From NCBI RefSeq assembly GCF_004138215.1, contig NZ_RYYS01000028.1:1-49387 (forward strand): a stretch of DNA of 49,387 nt, given 5' to 3'. Of the stretch, positions 26,089 to 34,803 are shown piece by piece (position 1 is the stretch's first letter; every line of letters begins with the position of its first letter). The stretch is from Anaerophilus nitritigenes (GTDB lineage Bacteria; Bacillota; Clostridia; Peptostreptococcales; Thermotaleaceae). The translations under genes and the position numbers were made by a program. The notes under the pieces are model-generated. The model made no database searches. It had not been told where the DNA came from and saw nothing but the letters and a program-made list of their open reading frames with translations.

Positions 26089-27376
26089 TTTCATCCTCCT
26101 TTTTAATATAAGGTGGCAGTATCCGATTTGATTCTTTGATCGCTTTATAAGCGCTCTCTAAATCTACCATATTTTTATCTGTATATATTTGATAATTGTA
26201 TCTATATTTAGGTGGAGTATTAATGAGCATAATCGTATTCGCTCCTGCTTTTAGAGCTTTTGTCTGGCCATCTGTATCAATACTAGCAAGAGCCGTAGTA
26301 GCTGGTATAAATACTCTTTTGCATACAATTCTTGTAACTGCTACTGCCTTTAGAGTCATTTCAACAGAACCTGTTGGATATTTTTCAAAAGGAGTCCCTT
26401 CTACTGGAAGAAAAGGACCAATTCCTATCATATTGATTCCCATTTCTTTAAAGAATAAAATATCTCTTGCAATATCTTCTACTCTCTGTCCAGGAAGTCC
26501 TATCATATTTCCAGATCCATTTAAATATCCAAGCTCCCTTAACCACTTAGAACACTGTACTCTTTCATTGAAATCATCATCTGGATGAATAAATTTAAAA
26601 ATTTCTTCATTTGTTGTTTCAATCTTTAATAAAAAATTATTAGCTCCCATTTTTTTATAAAGAGCATATTCTTCTTTTGGTCTTTCTCCAATACTTAAAG
26701 TGATCTTCATCCCGGTTTCTTTTTTTATTCTTTGAAGAAGAGATATTATTTTTTCACTGCTCCACCATATGTCTTCTCCTGATTGTAAAATCACTGTTTG
26801 AAGCCCCATATGATTCATTTCATGAACAACCTCTAATATTTCATCCTCAGTCATTCTATATCTATTGATATCTATATCTTTTCGAATCCCACAATATTTA
26901 CAATTTCTTCTACAAATATTAGAAAACTCAATAGCTCCCCTTATATCTACTACATCTCCAACAATCTCTTTTCTCATTTGATCTGCAGCATGAAAAAGTG
27001 CACCTACCTCAGATTTTCTCTCTGCTTTTAATAAAATAACAATCTCTTCAAAACTTAATTCTTCCCCATTTTCTATTCTTTTTAATATGTTTAAAAATTC
27101 ATCAGAAATCATATCTTTAGAAAGCTTTTCTACAAGTCCTATAAGTTTTTTAGGCTTGTCTTCATAAATTCCATTTAATTTTATATTCTTTTGTTCTAGT
27201 ACTTCTTTTGATTTTTTTAGATATTCTTTTTCTATTTTTATAGCTGTAGCACAAACTGAGCCATACTCAGAAGGAGCAGGAACCAATAAGGTTTTGATTC
27301 CGGCTTCTTTTAAGCATTGATCTGCCCTTAACATATAATTGGTGGATGCTGCCATGATTAAATAATTTTTGATCAT
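26063..27376 (-). CDS. hydE: HydE radical SAM maturase with N-terminal DUF3343 domain
   Basis: 437 residues, about 85 more than a standard HydE. Residues 1-75 (YLIMAASTNYMLRADQCLK, LLVPAPSEYGSVCATAIKI, closing NIKLNGIYE) match the DUF3343 family of small putative sulfur/selenium carrier-like proteins, including its single conserved Cys in GSVCATAI. Residues from about 90 are HydE proper: the radical SAM cluster CRRNCKYCGIRK, the ILQSGEDIWW and GMIGLPGQ-type segments (GNMIGLPGQRVED), and the C-terminal barrel. HydE works with HydG and HydF to build the H-cluster diiron unit. No frameshift or internal start separates the two domains, so it is a true fusion. Confidence 0.93.
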   Translation of the reverse strand: MIKNYLIMAASTNYMLRADQCLKEAGIKTLLVPAPSEYGSVCATAIKIEKEYLKKSKEVLEQKNIKLNGIYEDKPKKLIGLVEKLSKDMISDEFLNILKRIENGEELSFEEIVILLKAERKSEVGALFHAADQMRKEIVGDVVDIRGAIEFSNICRRNCKYCGIRKDIDINRYRMTEDEILEVVHEMNHMGLQTVILQSGEDIWWSSEKIISLLQRIKKETGMKITLSIGERPKEEYALYKKMGANNFLLKIETTNEEIFKFIHPDDDFNERVQCSKWLRELGYLNGSGNMIGLPGQRVEDIARDILFFKEMGINMIGIGPFLPVEGTPFEKYPTGSVEMTLKAVAVTRIVCKRVFIPATTALASIDTDGQTKALKAGANTIMLINTPPKYRYNYQIYTDKNMVDLESAYKAIKESNRILPPYIKKEDENAGDTKRQ

Positions 27377-27384
27377 AAGTCCTC

Positions 27385-28758
27385 CTAAAAGTATAAGTCC
27401 TTTTGCCCTTCTTCTATTTGTTTTAATCTTTTTATAGTTTCCTCTTTTACTTTTCCATTTTCTATTTTACATAATTCTTCTTTGATCATTTTTTCTCCTA
27501 TTTCCTTCGTTTGTTGTGAAGCATAAGAAACTAAATTTTCTTTAAATGTAAGAATAGCATTAGGATGACAAAATTCATGAATATGTGCATCCTTTGCAAG
27601 CTCCATAAAAGCTTCTCCCGTTCTATTATTTCTATAACAGGCTGTACAAAAACTTGGAAGATGTCCTTTATTTACAATAACACGAAGCATTTCATCTAAA
27701 CTTCTTTCATCATTTACTTCAAATTGAGTAGCCTCTCGATCATCATCTTCATATCCTCCTGGATTTATTTTAGATCCTGCAGATATTTGAGAAATTCCTA
27801 AGCTTATAAGTTCATCACGAAGATGTGGTGCTTCTCTTGTAGAAAGAATCATTCCTGTATAAGGAACTGTAAGACGCAGCACTGCTATTATTTTTTTAAA
27901 CTCTTCATCTGTAATAGGAAAAGGTACCTCTTTAAGCTTTGAACCAAGAGCTGGTCTCAGTCTTGGGACAGATATGGTATGAGGTCCTACACTATATTTT
28001 TCATCCATATATTGAGAATGCATTAATGTAGCCAATACATCAAATTTGTAATCATAAAGGCCTAATAAAGGACCTATTCCAAAGTCATCAATTCCTGCTT
28101 CAAAAGCACGTTCCGTAGCAGTAAGTCGATAATCATAATCTTTTTTAGCTCCTGTTGGATGCATTTTTTTATAGGTCTCTCTATGATAAGTCTCTTGAAA
28201 AATTTGAAAAGTTCCTATTCCACATTTTTTTAATTTTTTGAAATCCTCTACTTTCATAGGAGCTGCATTTACATTGATTCTTCTAATATCTGCATTTTCA
28301 TAAATAGCTGTAACTCCATCTACAATATGATCAATATGAGTCTTTTTAGCATCTTCTCCACAGACTAATAAAATTCTTTTATGTCCTTGAGCTTCAATAG
28401 ATTTTGCCTCATGTACAATTTCCTCAGATGATAAAGTTCTTCTATGAAGAAATTTATTATCCATCCTAAATCCACAATAAAGGCAATTATTTGTACATTC
28501 ATTACTTGTATATAAAGGTGCAAACAAAACAATTCGATTTCCATATATAGTATCTTTTATAAATCTTGCTGTTTGAAATAATTCATCTAATAAATCTTTA
28601 TCTTCTACTTGAAGTAGCACTGCTGCCTCTTCAAGTGATAAACCATAACAATCTCTTGCTTTTTTTATAATATCTAAAATTTCATTTTTAGTCGCTTTTT
28701 CTCCTTCTATTAATAATTTATTGATTTTTTCTTCGTTAATAATATGATGAGTGCTCAT
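27385..28758 (-). CDS. hydG: [FeFe]-hydrogenase maturation tyrosine lyase HydG
   Basis: A 457-residue radical SAM enzyme that splits tyrosine to give CO and cyanide ligands bound to iron. The SAM cluster motif is CTNNCLYCGFRMDN (CX3CX2C, residues about 92-99). The C-terminal auxiliary cluster has CTACYRNNRTGE followed by HEFCHPNA (CX2CX22C). Both are complete. The ribosome site is AGGAGG. It is second in the operon TM1266-hydG-hydE-hydF. No catalytic hydrogenase gene (hydA) is in the window. Confidence 0.96.
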   Translation of the reverse strand: MSTHHIINEEKINKLLIEGEKATKNEILDIIKKARDCYGLSLEEAAVLLQVEDKDLLDELFQTARFIKDTIYGNRIVLFAPLYTSNECTNNCLYCGFRMDNKFLHRRTLSSEEIVHEAKSIEAQGHKRILLVCGEDAKKTHIDHIVDGVTAIYENADIRRINVNAAPMKVEDFKKLKKCGIGTFQIFQETYHRETYKKMHPTGAKKDYDYRLTATERAFEAGIDDFGIGPLLGLYDYKFDVLATLMHSQYMDEKYSVGPHTISVPRLRPALGSKLKEVPFPITDEEFKKIIAVLRLTVPYTGMILSTREAPHLRDELISLGISQISAGSKINPGGYEDDDREATQFEVNDERSLDEMLRVIVNKGHLPSFCTACYRNNRTGEAFMELAKDAHIHEFCHPNAILTFKENLVSYASQQTKEIGEKMIKEELCKIENGKVKEETIKRLKQIEEGQKDLYF

Positions 28759-28769
28759 ATGAATTCCTC

Positions 28770-29015
28770 CTATTTTTGAGTCAGTGCACTTTTTACACTT
28801 ACTCCTTTTAATCTTCCTAATTTTCCTGTAAGGGCTCCTATTTCATCTGTATTGCCATCTACAATAATAGATATGACACTTACATGCTTTTCTTTATAAG
28901 GTACCCCCATTCTACCTACTATAATCTCAGAAAACTCACTTAAAAATTTGTTTACCATTTCTACACTTTCTTTATCTTCAACAATAATTGCAACTACTCC
29001 TATTCTTTTGTTCAC
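28770..29015 (-). CDS. TM1266-type iron-only hydrogenase system regulator
   Basis: An 81-residue ACT/NikR-C-like ferredoxin-fold protein (RIGVVAIIVEDKESVEMVN, then GRMGVPYKEKHVSVISIIVD). Small proteins of the TM1266 family are found with hydrogenase maturation genes and are called putative regulators. No DNA-binding domain is visible, so a regulatory role is only presumed. It begins at GTG, 7 nt after AGGGAG, and lies 11 bp before hydG as first gene of the operon. Confidence 0.85.
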   Translation of the reverse strand: MNKRIGVVAIIVEDKESVEMVNKFLSEFSEIIVGRMGVPYKEKHVSVISIIVDGNTDEIGALTGKLGRLKGVSVKSALTQK

Positions 29016-29035
29016 TTTTATACTCCCTTCTATGC

Positions 29036-29070
29036 AAAAAACTTTCCTTACAAGCTAAGGAAAGTTTTTG
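29036..29070. terminator. Hairpin terminator/attenuator in the hyd operon leader
   Basis: ACTTTCCTTA (29041-29050) pairs with TAAGGAAAGT (29056-29065), with a T run on either strand. On the minus strand it ends only about 20 nt before the start codon of the TM1266-type gene, about 180 bp downstream of the thioredoxin gene. It either closes the upstream operon or attenuates the hyd operon. Confidence 0.7.
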
Positions 29071-29247
29071 ATATCACAAAAAATTCATATGATCACCCTC
29101 TTACCTTTTGCTCAGATTCATCCTTGCAATTAGATTTTTTATATTATCCTTCTAATGAATACAATCCATTAGTTAGATATATGATTTTAGATTAACTATT
29201 TTTAAAATTAATGAAAACCCCTCTATGAACTAGAGTTTTTTAGTTTA

Positions 29248-29484
29248 TTACTTTTGAATTAATTTTTTAATTTCATCTGTTTTAGCTACTTTTCCCATTA
29301 CCTTAACTTGTTCATCTACTACTAATGCAGGTGTTTTCATTACTCCGTATTTCATAATACTTGGAATATCTTCTACTTTTTCAATAGTTACATTTTCTAA
29401 CCCTAATTGTTTTACAGCTTCTCTTGTATTTTCCTCCAATTTCTTGCAATTCATGCAACCAGTTCCTAAAATTTTAATATTCAT
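29248..29484 (-). CDS. Small thioredoxin-fold protein (redox-active disulfide protein 2)
   Basis: A 78-residue glutaredoxin/thioredoxin-like protein with the CXXC site GTGCMNCKKLEEN and the cis-Pro segment MKTPALVVDEQV. Proteins of this kind usually accompany an ArsR regulator and a YraQ-type permease, as here. It probably supplies electrons or binds metal(loid) for the transporter system. A weak hairpin (CTCTA/TAGAG, then TTTT) lies just past its stop, near 29212-29245. Confidence 0.88.
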   Translation of the reverse strand: MNIKILGTGCMNCKKLEENTREAVKQLGLENVTIEKVEDIPSIMKYGVMKTPALVVDEQVKVMGKVAKTDEIKKLIQK

Positions 29485-29521
29485 ATAAAACCTCCTATTT
29501 AAATTTATTTGATCTATTGGT

Positions 29522-30517
29522 TTATACCAATAAATGTGCTACTGCATTAAATAAATATCCAACAAAAATAATTCCTATTCCTGTAATAATCACAAAAGCT
29601 TTTATCAATTTTGGTTTGATGACTTTTCTTAAAAGAATAATTGCTGGTAGTGATAAAGCTGTAACTGCCATCATAAAAGATAATGCTGTTCCAATTCCTA
29701 CCCCTTTGTTAATTAATGCATTGGCAATAGGGATTGTTCCTAAAGCATTAGAATAAAGAGGTATTCCCAAAATTACTCCTACAATGACTGCAAATGGATT
29801 ATTAGGCCCTGCATATTTTGCAAGAAGTGGGGCTGGAGCCCAACCATGAATAAAAGCACCTATTCCAATACCTATAATCAAATAAATCCATATTCTTTTT
29901 ACAATGTCTACTACATTATCTATTGCAAATTGAATTCTTTCCTTGGAATTTAATTCATCAATTGCTACTTCGCCTATTTGTATTTCATATACATATTCTT
30001 CTACTTCTTTTTCCATATTGAGTTTTCCTATTAATAACCCTCCTACTACACCTACTATTACCCCTGTTACTACATATAATAGGGCAATCTTTACTCCAAA
30101 GGAAGCCAGAAGTATTGCAAAAGCTGCCTCATTTACAATAGGTGATGTAATTAAAAATGAAAAAGTAAGTCCTAATGGAACTCCAGCTTCAACAAACCCT
30201 ATAAAAATAGGCACAGATGAACAAGAACAAAATGGAGTTACAATCCCTAAAATAGATGCCATAATATTTCCTGTAATTCCACTAAATCTACTTAATATTT
30301 TCTTCGTTTTTTCAGGTGGAAAATAACTTCTAATATAAGATATTACAAAAATCATAATGCTAAGTAAAATAATAATCTTAATGCTATCATAAATAAAAAA
30401 ATGTATACTCAAACCCAAATTGGTATTCATAGAAATACCTAATACATTCTCCACCAATTTTTCAACCATATGATCTAGCCATAAAAATTTAAATAATTTA
30501 GTAATCCATTGTAACAA
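29522..30517 (-). CDS. Permease of the YraQ/UPF0718 (ArsP-like) family
   Basis: A 331-residue integral membrane protein with about eight hydrophobic segments. The signature TPFCSCSSVPIFIGF (residues about 96-110) has the three Cys typical of the family. A second copy of the fold has LGIPLYSNALGTIPI. A hydrophilic loop near residues 170-205 separates the two halves. ArsP members export trivalent organoarsenicals; other members have unknown substrates, so arsenic efflux is likely but unproven. It starts with TTG 1 nt after the arsR stop, after GGAGG. Confidence 0.87.
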   Translation of the reverse strand: MLQWITKLFKFLWLDHMVEKLVENVLGISMNTNLGLSIHFFIYDSIKIIILLSIMIFVISYIRSYFPPEKTKKILSRFSGITGNIMASILGIVTPFCSCSSVPIFIGFVEAGVPLGLTFSFLITSPIVNEAAFAILLASFGVKIALLYVVTGVIVGVVGGLLIGKLNMEKEVEEYVYEIQIGEVAIDELNSKERIQFAIDNVVDIVKRIWIYLIIGIGIGAFIHGWAPAPLLAKYAGPNNPFAVIVGVILGIPLYSNALGTIPIANALINKGVGIGTALSFMMAVTALSLPAIILLRKVIKPKLIKAFVIITGIGIIFVGYLFNAVAHLLV

Positions 30518-30518
30518 T

Positions 30519-30830
30519 TTACTCCCCTCCCATTTGTTTGGTAAGATTTTTTATTTCTTTTTCAACTATCTTTTCAACAATAAAAATCAATTGAGTAACT
30601 TCTTCACTTTTAATACTATAATTAACCCTTAATCCATCCTTTTCTTGAATCAATATATTTGCCTCTCTTAAGATCTTTAGATGTTGCGAAAGGTTTGATT
30701 GACTAAAATCAATATCTTCATTAAGTTCACAAACACATAAAGTTCCTTTTAGCAATTTCTTTACTATTTTTAATCTAGTTGGATGAGCTAAAGCTTTTAA
30801 TATCTTTACCTGCATATTATCCATATCCAT
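30519..30830 (-). CDS. arsR: ArsR/SmtB-family metalloregulator
   Basis: A 103-residue winged HTH protein: KALAHPTRLKIVKKLLKG, the recognition helix SQSNLSQHLKILREANIL and wing. GTLCVCELNE matches the ELCVCDL-type metal site of arsenic-sensing ArsR, with both Cys, so it probably binds As(III) or a related thiophilic ion. I use the ATG at 30830; the GTG three codons upstream is part of the AGAGGTG ribosome site. It leads the operon arsR-permease-thioredoxin and probably binds the palindrome at 30867-30892. Confidence 0.9.
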   Translation of the reverse strand: MDMDNMQVKILKALAHPTRLKIVKKLLKGTLCVCELNEDIDFSQSNLSQHLKILREANILIQEKDGLRVNYSIKSEEVTQLIFIVEKIVEKEIKNLTKQMGGE

Positions 30831-30866
30831 TGATTTCACCTCTTTTTATATTAAATTATATTCATT

Positions 30867-30892
30867 AGTATATTAGAATATTGTAATATACT
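30867..30892. promoter_or_regulatory. ArsR operator-like palindrome
   Basis: AGTATATTA (30867-30875) and TAATATACT (30884-30892) are perfect inverted repeats with an 8-bp centre, 37 bp before the arsR start. A TATAAT lies at 30855-30860, so a bound repressor would cover the promoter. Confidence 0.65.
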
Positions 30893-30940
30893 TATTTTAC
30901 TAATATAGTATTCCTTTTCTATTCATTTGTCAATACTTTA

Positions 30941-30970
30941 AAAAAAGCAGGAGTTACCTCCTGCTTTTTT
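30941..30970 (-). terminator. Terminator of hprK
   Basis: AAAAAAGCAGGAG and CTCCTGCTTTTTT form a strong stem flanked by A and T runs. It overlaps the hprK stop and could act in both directions. Confidence 0.9.
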
Positions 30971-31880
30971 GTGCAACTTCTACAAATCTTTCATTTAGTA
31001 TTTCCGCTGCATTATATCCCATTCTCTTTTGCCTGTGATTTCTTGCTGCTGCCTCTATAATAATAGCTAAATTTCTTCCTGGCTTAATAGGAATTGTTAT
31101 TTTATAAACATCTACTCCCAAAATCCCCATAAAATCTTCATCAATACCTAATCGGTCATATTGCTTTCCTTGTTGCCAGTTCTCCATTTCTATAATAAGT
31201 TCAATAGTTTTTTTATCTCTCACTGCCCCTACTCCATAAAGATGTTGAATATCTAATATGCCAATTCCTCTTAATTCCATAAAATGTTTTGTAAGTTCTG
31301 GAGCACTTCCTTGTAGTGTGTCATTGTCTATTTGTTTAATCTCTACCGCATCATCTGCCACCAATCTGTGTCCTCTTTTGATAAGTTCTAGTGCTGTTTC
31401 ACTTTTACCTATACCACTTTCTCCTATAATTAAAATTCCTATTCCATATACATCTACTAATACTCCATGTCTAGTAATCACAGGAGCTAATTTATCGTCT
31501 AAATAATTCGTCAGCTGGCTCATAAACTTTGTCGTACTTACTTCTGTTCTTAAAAGGTGTCTTTTAAATTTTTTAGCTGCTTCTAAACATTCTTTATGAA
31601 CTTCCATATGTCTTGCAATAATCATACATGGTATGGGATGTGAAAATAATCTTTCTGCCCTTTTTGTTCTTATATCATGAGTCAATATATTAAAATATTC
31701 CCATTCTACCATTCCTATAACTTGTACTCTTTCGTAAGCAAAATATTGATAAAATCCAGCTAATTGAAGACCTGGTCTATTAATTTCGCTAACATCTATT
31801 TTGACATCTGATTCCTCTGGCTCATAGATTACTTCTAAATTCAAATCTTCAATAATTTCATCTATAGTTACATATTCCAT
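30954..31880 (-). CDS. hprK: HPr(Ser) kinase/phosphorylase
   Basis: A 308-residue bifunctional enzyme. The P-loop is GESGIGKSETALELIKRG, followed by HRLVADDAVEI, and the family signature around ELRGIGILDIQHLYG. It phosphorylates HPr and Crh on Ser46 when glycolytic intermediates are high and removes the phosphate when inorganic phosphate is high, controlling catabolite repression. The Crh-type protein at 16925 is its expected substrate, as would be a ptsH product encoded elsewhere. Ribosome site AGGTGA. It is monocistronic. Confidence 0.96.
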   Translation of the reverse strand: MEYVTIDEIIEDLNLEVIYEPEESDVKIDVSEINRPGLQLAGFYQYFAYERVQVIGMVEWEYFNILTHDIRTKRAERLFSHPIPCMIIARHMEVHKECLEAAKKFKRHLLRTEVSTTKFMSQLTNYLDDKLAPVITRHGVLVDVYGIGILIIGESGIGKSETALELIKRGHRLVADDAVEIKQIDNDTLQGSAPELTKHFMELRGIGILDIQHLYGVGAVRDKKTIELIIEMENWQQGKQYDRLGIDEDFMGILGVDVYKITIPIKPGRNLAIIIEAAARNHRQKRMGYNAAEILNERFVEVAQKSRR

Positions 31881-31925
31881 AAATTCACCTACTCTTCTTT
31901 TTTTATACTTATAGATTCCTTAAAC

Positions 31926-31964
31926 TAAAATTCAGATGGTTTTTAAACCATCTGAATTTTTATT
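31926..31964 (-). terminator. Terminator of the phaJEC transcript
   Basis: AAAATTCAGATGGTTT and AAACCATCTGAATTTT form a 16-bp stem about 50 bp downstream of the phaC stop. Confidence 0.8.
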
Positions 31965-32011
31965 TAATCTTATATATTATATTATAAACCAAAATCTTTT
32001 TTACTTACTAG

Positions 32012-33097
32012 TTATTTTTTATTTGTTTCATCAGATCGATCTATTAACCATTTAGCTACTTTAGGACTCATTTGTTTTTGAGATTTAGAGCTTACATACA
32101 TTCCTATATGCCCTACAGGAAAAGAGCAAAGTTCTTTGTCTTTACTAGATATTAAATCATTTAAAGCTTTACTAGAATCAGGACTTACTAAGTGATCATA
32201 TTCTGCATATATATTGAGTACAGGCATATTAATATTTTTTAAATCAACTTTTTTGTCCCCCACCTTTAAAGAACCCTTCACCAGCTTATTTTCTTGATAT
32301 AAGTCTTTTACAAATTGTCGTAGTGTCTCTCCTGCCTGCCCAGGACTATCAAATATCCATTTTTCCATTCTCATAAAATTTTCAACTAGCTCACGTTGAT
32401 CAATATTTTCAAAAAGATTTACATACTTATCTAACATAAGCTGAAAAGGCTTTAACATCAAATATCCTGAATTCATCAACGCCCCAGGTAAAACTCCATA
32501 TGTATCTACCATGTTATCTATATTTAAATATTTCCCCCATTTAAATAACAATCCCTCTTCTACATCAAAGTCAATAGGGGTAACCATTGTAACTAAATTT
32601 TTAATTTTTTCTGGATAAATAGCAGAATAAATCGTAGAAAAGGTACCTCCTTGGCATACTCCTAAAATATTTAATTGATCAACTTTCGTAGATTCTCGAA
32701 TATAATCTACTGCATTATTGATATATCCATTAATATAATCATCCATAGTAAGATACATATCTTCTTGTGTAGGATATCCCCAGTCTATAATATAAACATC
32801 TAACCCTTGTTTTAGGAAACTCTTAATAACACTACGATCTTGTTGAATATCCATCATATATTGACGATTTACTAATGCATAAACAATTAACGTTGGAACT
32901 TTGCATGGATTTTTTACTAATGGTTTATAATGATACAATTTCATTTTATCTTCAGTGTATATAAGTTCTTTAGGTGTTTTGTCTGAAGCTGTATCTTCTA
33001 TATTAAATAGATTTTTTATTCCCTTTGCAAATTTATTTTGAATATCTAAATAATCTTCCATTGATTTTTGCATATCTATTCCCCAAAATGAATACAT
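32012..33097 (-). CDS. phaC: Class III poly(3-hydroxyalkanoate) synthase subunit PhaC
   Basis: A 361-residue alpha/beta hydrolase of the class III length. The nucleophile box is GVCQGGTFS with the catalytic Cys. The other triad members are Asp in YAEYDHLVSPDSSK and His in FPVGHIGMYVS. Conserved IIDWGYPTQEDMYLT also fits. It polymerises (R)-3-hydroxyacyl-CoA into storage granules and needs PhaE, encoded just upstream (13-bp gap). Ribosome site AGGAGGGG. Confidence 0.95.
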   Translation of the reverse strand: MYSFWGIDMQKSMEDYLDIQNKFAKGIKNLFNIEDTASDKTPKELIYTEDKMKLYHYKPLVKNPCKVPTLIVYALVNRQYMMDIQQDRSVIKSFLKQGLDVYIIDWGYPTQEDMYLTMDDYINGYINNAVDYIRESTKVDQLNILGVCQGGTFSTIYSAIYPEKIKNLVTMVTPIDFDVEEGLLFKWGKYLNIDNMVDTYGVLPGALMNSGYLMLKPFQLMLDKYVNLFENIDQRELVENFMRMEKWIFDSPGQAGETLRQFVKDLYQENKLVKGSLKVGDKKVDLKNINMPVLNIYAEYDHLVSPDSSKALNDLISSKDKELCSFPVGHIGMYVSSKSQKQMSPKVAKWLIDRSDETNKK

Positions 33098-33110
33098 ATA
33101 TGGTCCCCTC

Positions 33111-34184
33111 CTATAGCTTCATTTCATTTTTATCTTTATTTTTTATTAAATCGTCTATTTCTTTATTTAATTTTTTCACTTCTTTTTTCAAGTCATATAC
33201 TGTTTTATAAAGGCTCTTCATATGGCTCATCTTAGGAAAAGGTAAAAAATCTAATTGCTCCTCAAAAAATTTATCCATGTTTTGTTTTACAATCAAGCCC
33301 GCATCCACAACCTTACCTAGTAGTTTAGAAAAATCATCTGTTTTAAAGAGATTCATATAAGCTTTTTCATTTTCTCTCCACCAATATTCATAAAACTCTT
33401 TAAAAGTTTTTGGCTGTGATCCATTCTTTAACATCTTTTCATGCTCTTTAATAATTCTTTCCATAGTTTCTGATCCTACTTTATATAGATTCATAAAAAA
33501 TTCATTTACCGTATTCATATAGCTAACAAAAGCATCTGCACGCTTCATCTCATTTTCAAAATATTCTTTACCGATGCCTATACCAGGAAGGTCAAAAACT
33601 TTGCCAAATGTCTTTTCATAATTTCCTCTCCAAAGTTTTCCATACTCTAAAAAAGCATCTGCATCTCCCATAAAGCTCTTTCCTAATAACTCTTGACCTT
33701 CACTTAAGTTATTGATCCATGGTATATAGAAATTTTTACTTGTATTTAAATATATCTCATAAGTGTTCATAGACTCTTTCAATAATTTTTTTGAAAAATC
33801 AGGTAAATAATTCATAAAATGATTTGATAAAATTTTACTATATTCTTTTTGCCAATTGGTGTAAAAATCCTCTCCTTGTTCTTGATCATGCATTGTACTT
33901 AGATTCTTCCAAAATTCATATAAACTTTGGTATATCTCAGATGCATTGAGCATTCCCCATTGAGTAGAACTTTCTTTTATAGGGTTTATATTTTTAAAAA
34001 ATGCTTGATAACTCTTATTCATCCAATCATTCCAAAGACCTATAGGACTTTTTTCATCTATTTGATGGTGACACTCTTTTTCTTTATTATTTATAAAAAA
34101 ACTTTCTTTCCAAACTTGAAACATATCTTTTTGTAACTTAATATACTGATCTAAAAAATTGTTATTTTGTTGCTGTGTATTCAT
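33111..34184 (-). CDS. phaE: Class III PHA synthase subunit PhaE
   Basis: A 357-residue, mainly helical protein without catalytic motifs. Its position before phaC, its length, and segments such as KYLFNEM-like YFENEMKRADAFVSYMN and WWRENEKAYMNLF fit PhaE, the partner that activates PhaC. The last 30 residues (LYKTVYDLKKEVKKLNKEID) are a coiled coil like that of granule-bound proteins. PhaE sequences diverge strongly, so the call leans on context. Confidence 0.85.
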   Translation of the reverse strand: MNTQQQNNNFLDQYIKLQKDMFQVWKESFFINNKEKECHHQIDEKSPIGLWNDWMNKSYQAFFKNINPIKESSTQWGMLNASEIYQSLYEFWKNLSTMHDQEQGEDFYTNWQKEYSKILSNHFMNYLPDFSKKLLKESMNTYEIYLNTSKNFYIPWINNLSEGQELLGKSFMGDADAFLEYGKLWRGNYEKTFGKVFDLPGIGIGKEYFENEMKRADAFVSYMNTVNEFFMNLYKVGSETMERIIKEHEKMLKNGSQPKTFKEFYEYWWRENEKAYMNLFKTDDFSKLLGKVVDAGLIVKQNMDKFFEEQLDFLPFPKMSHMKSLYKTVYDLKKEVKKLNKEIDDLIKNKDKNEMKL

Positions 34185-34202
34185 ATGAACTCCCCCTTTA
34201 TT

Positions 34203-34622
34203 TTATATATCCATCTTTTTTACAGTGGCTTCACCAACTGAGATTTTATTTCCAAATTGATTGGTAACAATTGTTTCTAAAATAATGATATTTTTTTCAT
34301 CTCTTTTTTCCTTTACTTCTACTGTAGCTGTTAATTCATCTCCTATAAAAGCAGGTGCTATAAATTTTGTGTTTTGTGATAAGTAAAGAGTATTAATCCC
34401 TGGTAACTTGGTTCCTAACACAGCAGAAATTAATGAATTTGTAAGCATTCCATGTACAATTCTTTTTTTAAACATGGTTTTAGCAGCAAATTTTGAATCT
34501 AAGTGTATTGGGTTAAAATCTCCTGTAACACTTGCAAAGCTACTAATATCACTTTCTTCTATGACCTTAGTAAAACTTGCACTCTCTCCTATAGTTATTT
34601 CTTTATAAGACTTCTCTGTCAT
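34203..34622 (-). CDS. phaJ: (R)-specific enoyl-CoA hydratase, MaoC type (PhaJ)
   Basis: A 139-residue hot-dog protein. The hydratase 2 motif shows catalytic Asp and His in ASVTGDFNPIHLDSKFA, followed by KRIVHGMLTNSLISAVLG. It hydrates trans-2-enoyl-CoA to the (R)-3-hydroxyacyl-CoA used by PhaC, linking beta-oxidation or butyrate-type intermediates to polymer. It is first in phaJ-phaE-phaC, 18 bp before phaE. A close alternative is a phosphotransbutyrylase-like MaoC protein, but the context favours PhaJ. Confidence 0.9.
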   Translation of the reverse strand: MTEKSYKEITIGESASFTKVIEESDISSFASVTGDFNPIHLDSKFAAKTMFKKRIVHGMLTNSLISAVLGTKLPGINTLYLSQNTKFIAPAFIGDELTATVEVKEKRDEKNIIILETIVTNQFGNKISVGEATVKKMDI

Positions 34623-34771
34623 CCTATATCCCCTCTCTTATTTATCCCTCTTATAAAAAAGTTGTTCTTATAAAAAATCTCTTCATGTATTTTTGTATTC
34701 TCTAAAACCTACAAATCCATCTTATGATCAAAATACCTTTTATATTCCAAAATTTTTTTCAGAAAATTTAA

Positions 34772-34803
34772 AAAACCTCTTGAAATATTTTAAGAGGTTT
34801 AAA
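34772..34803 (-). terminator. Terminator of phaB
   Basis: AAACCTCTT and AAGAGGTTT pair around a short loop with T runs on the minus strand, directly after the phaB stop. phaJEC therefore needs its own promoter in 34623-34770. Confidence 0.85.

Noticed and set aside
32012-34184. Class I or IV PHA synthase.
   Set aside because: PhaC is about 360 residues and is paired with a PhaE-like subunit of about 357 residues rather than standing alone or with PhaR.
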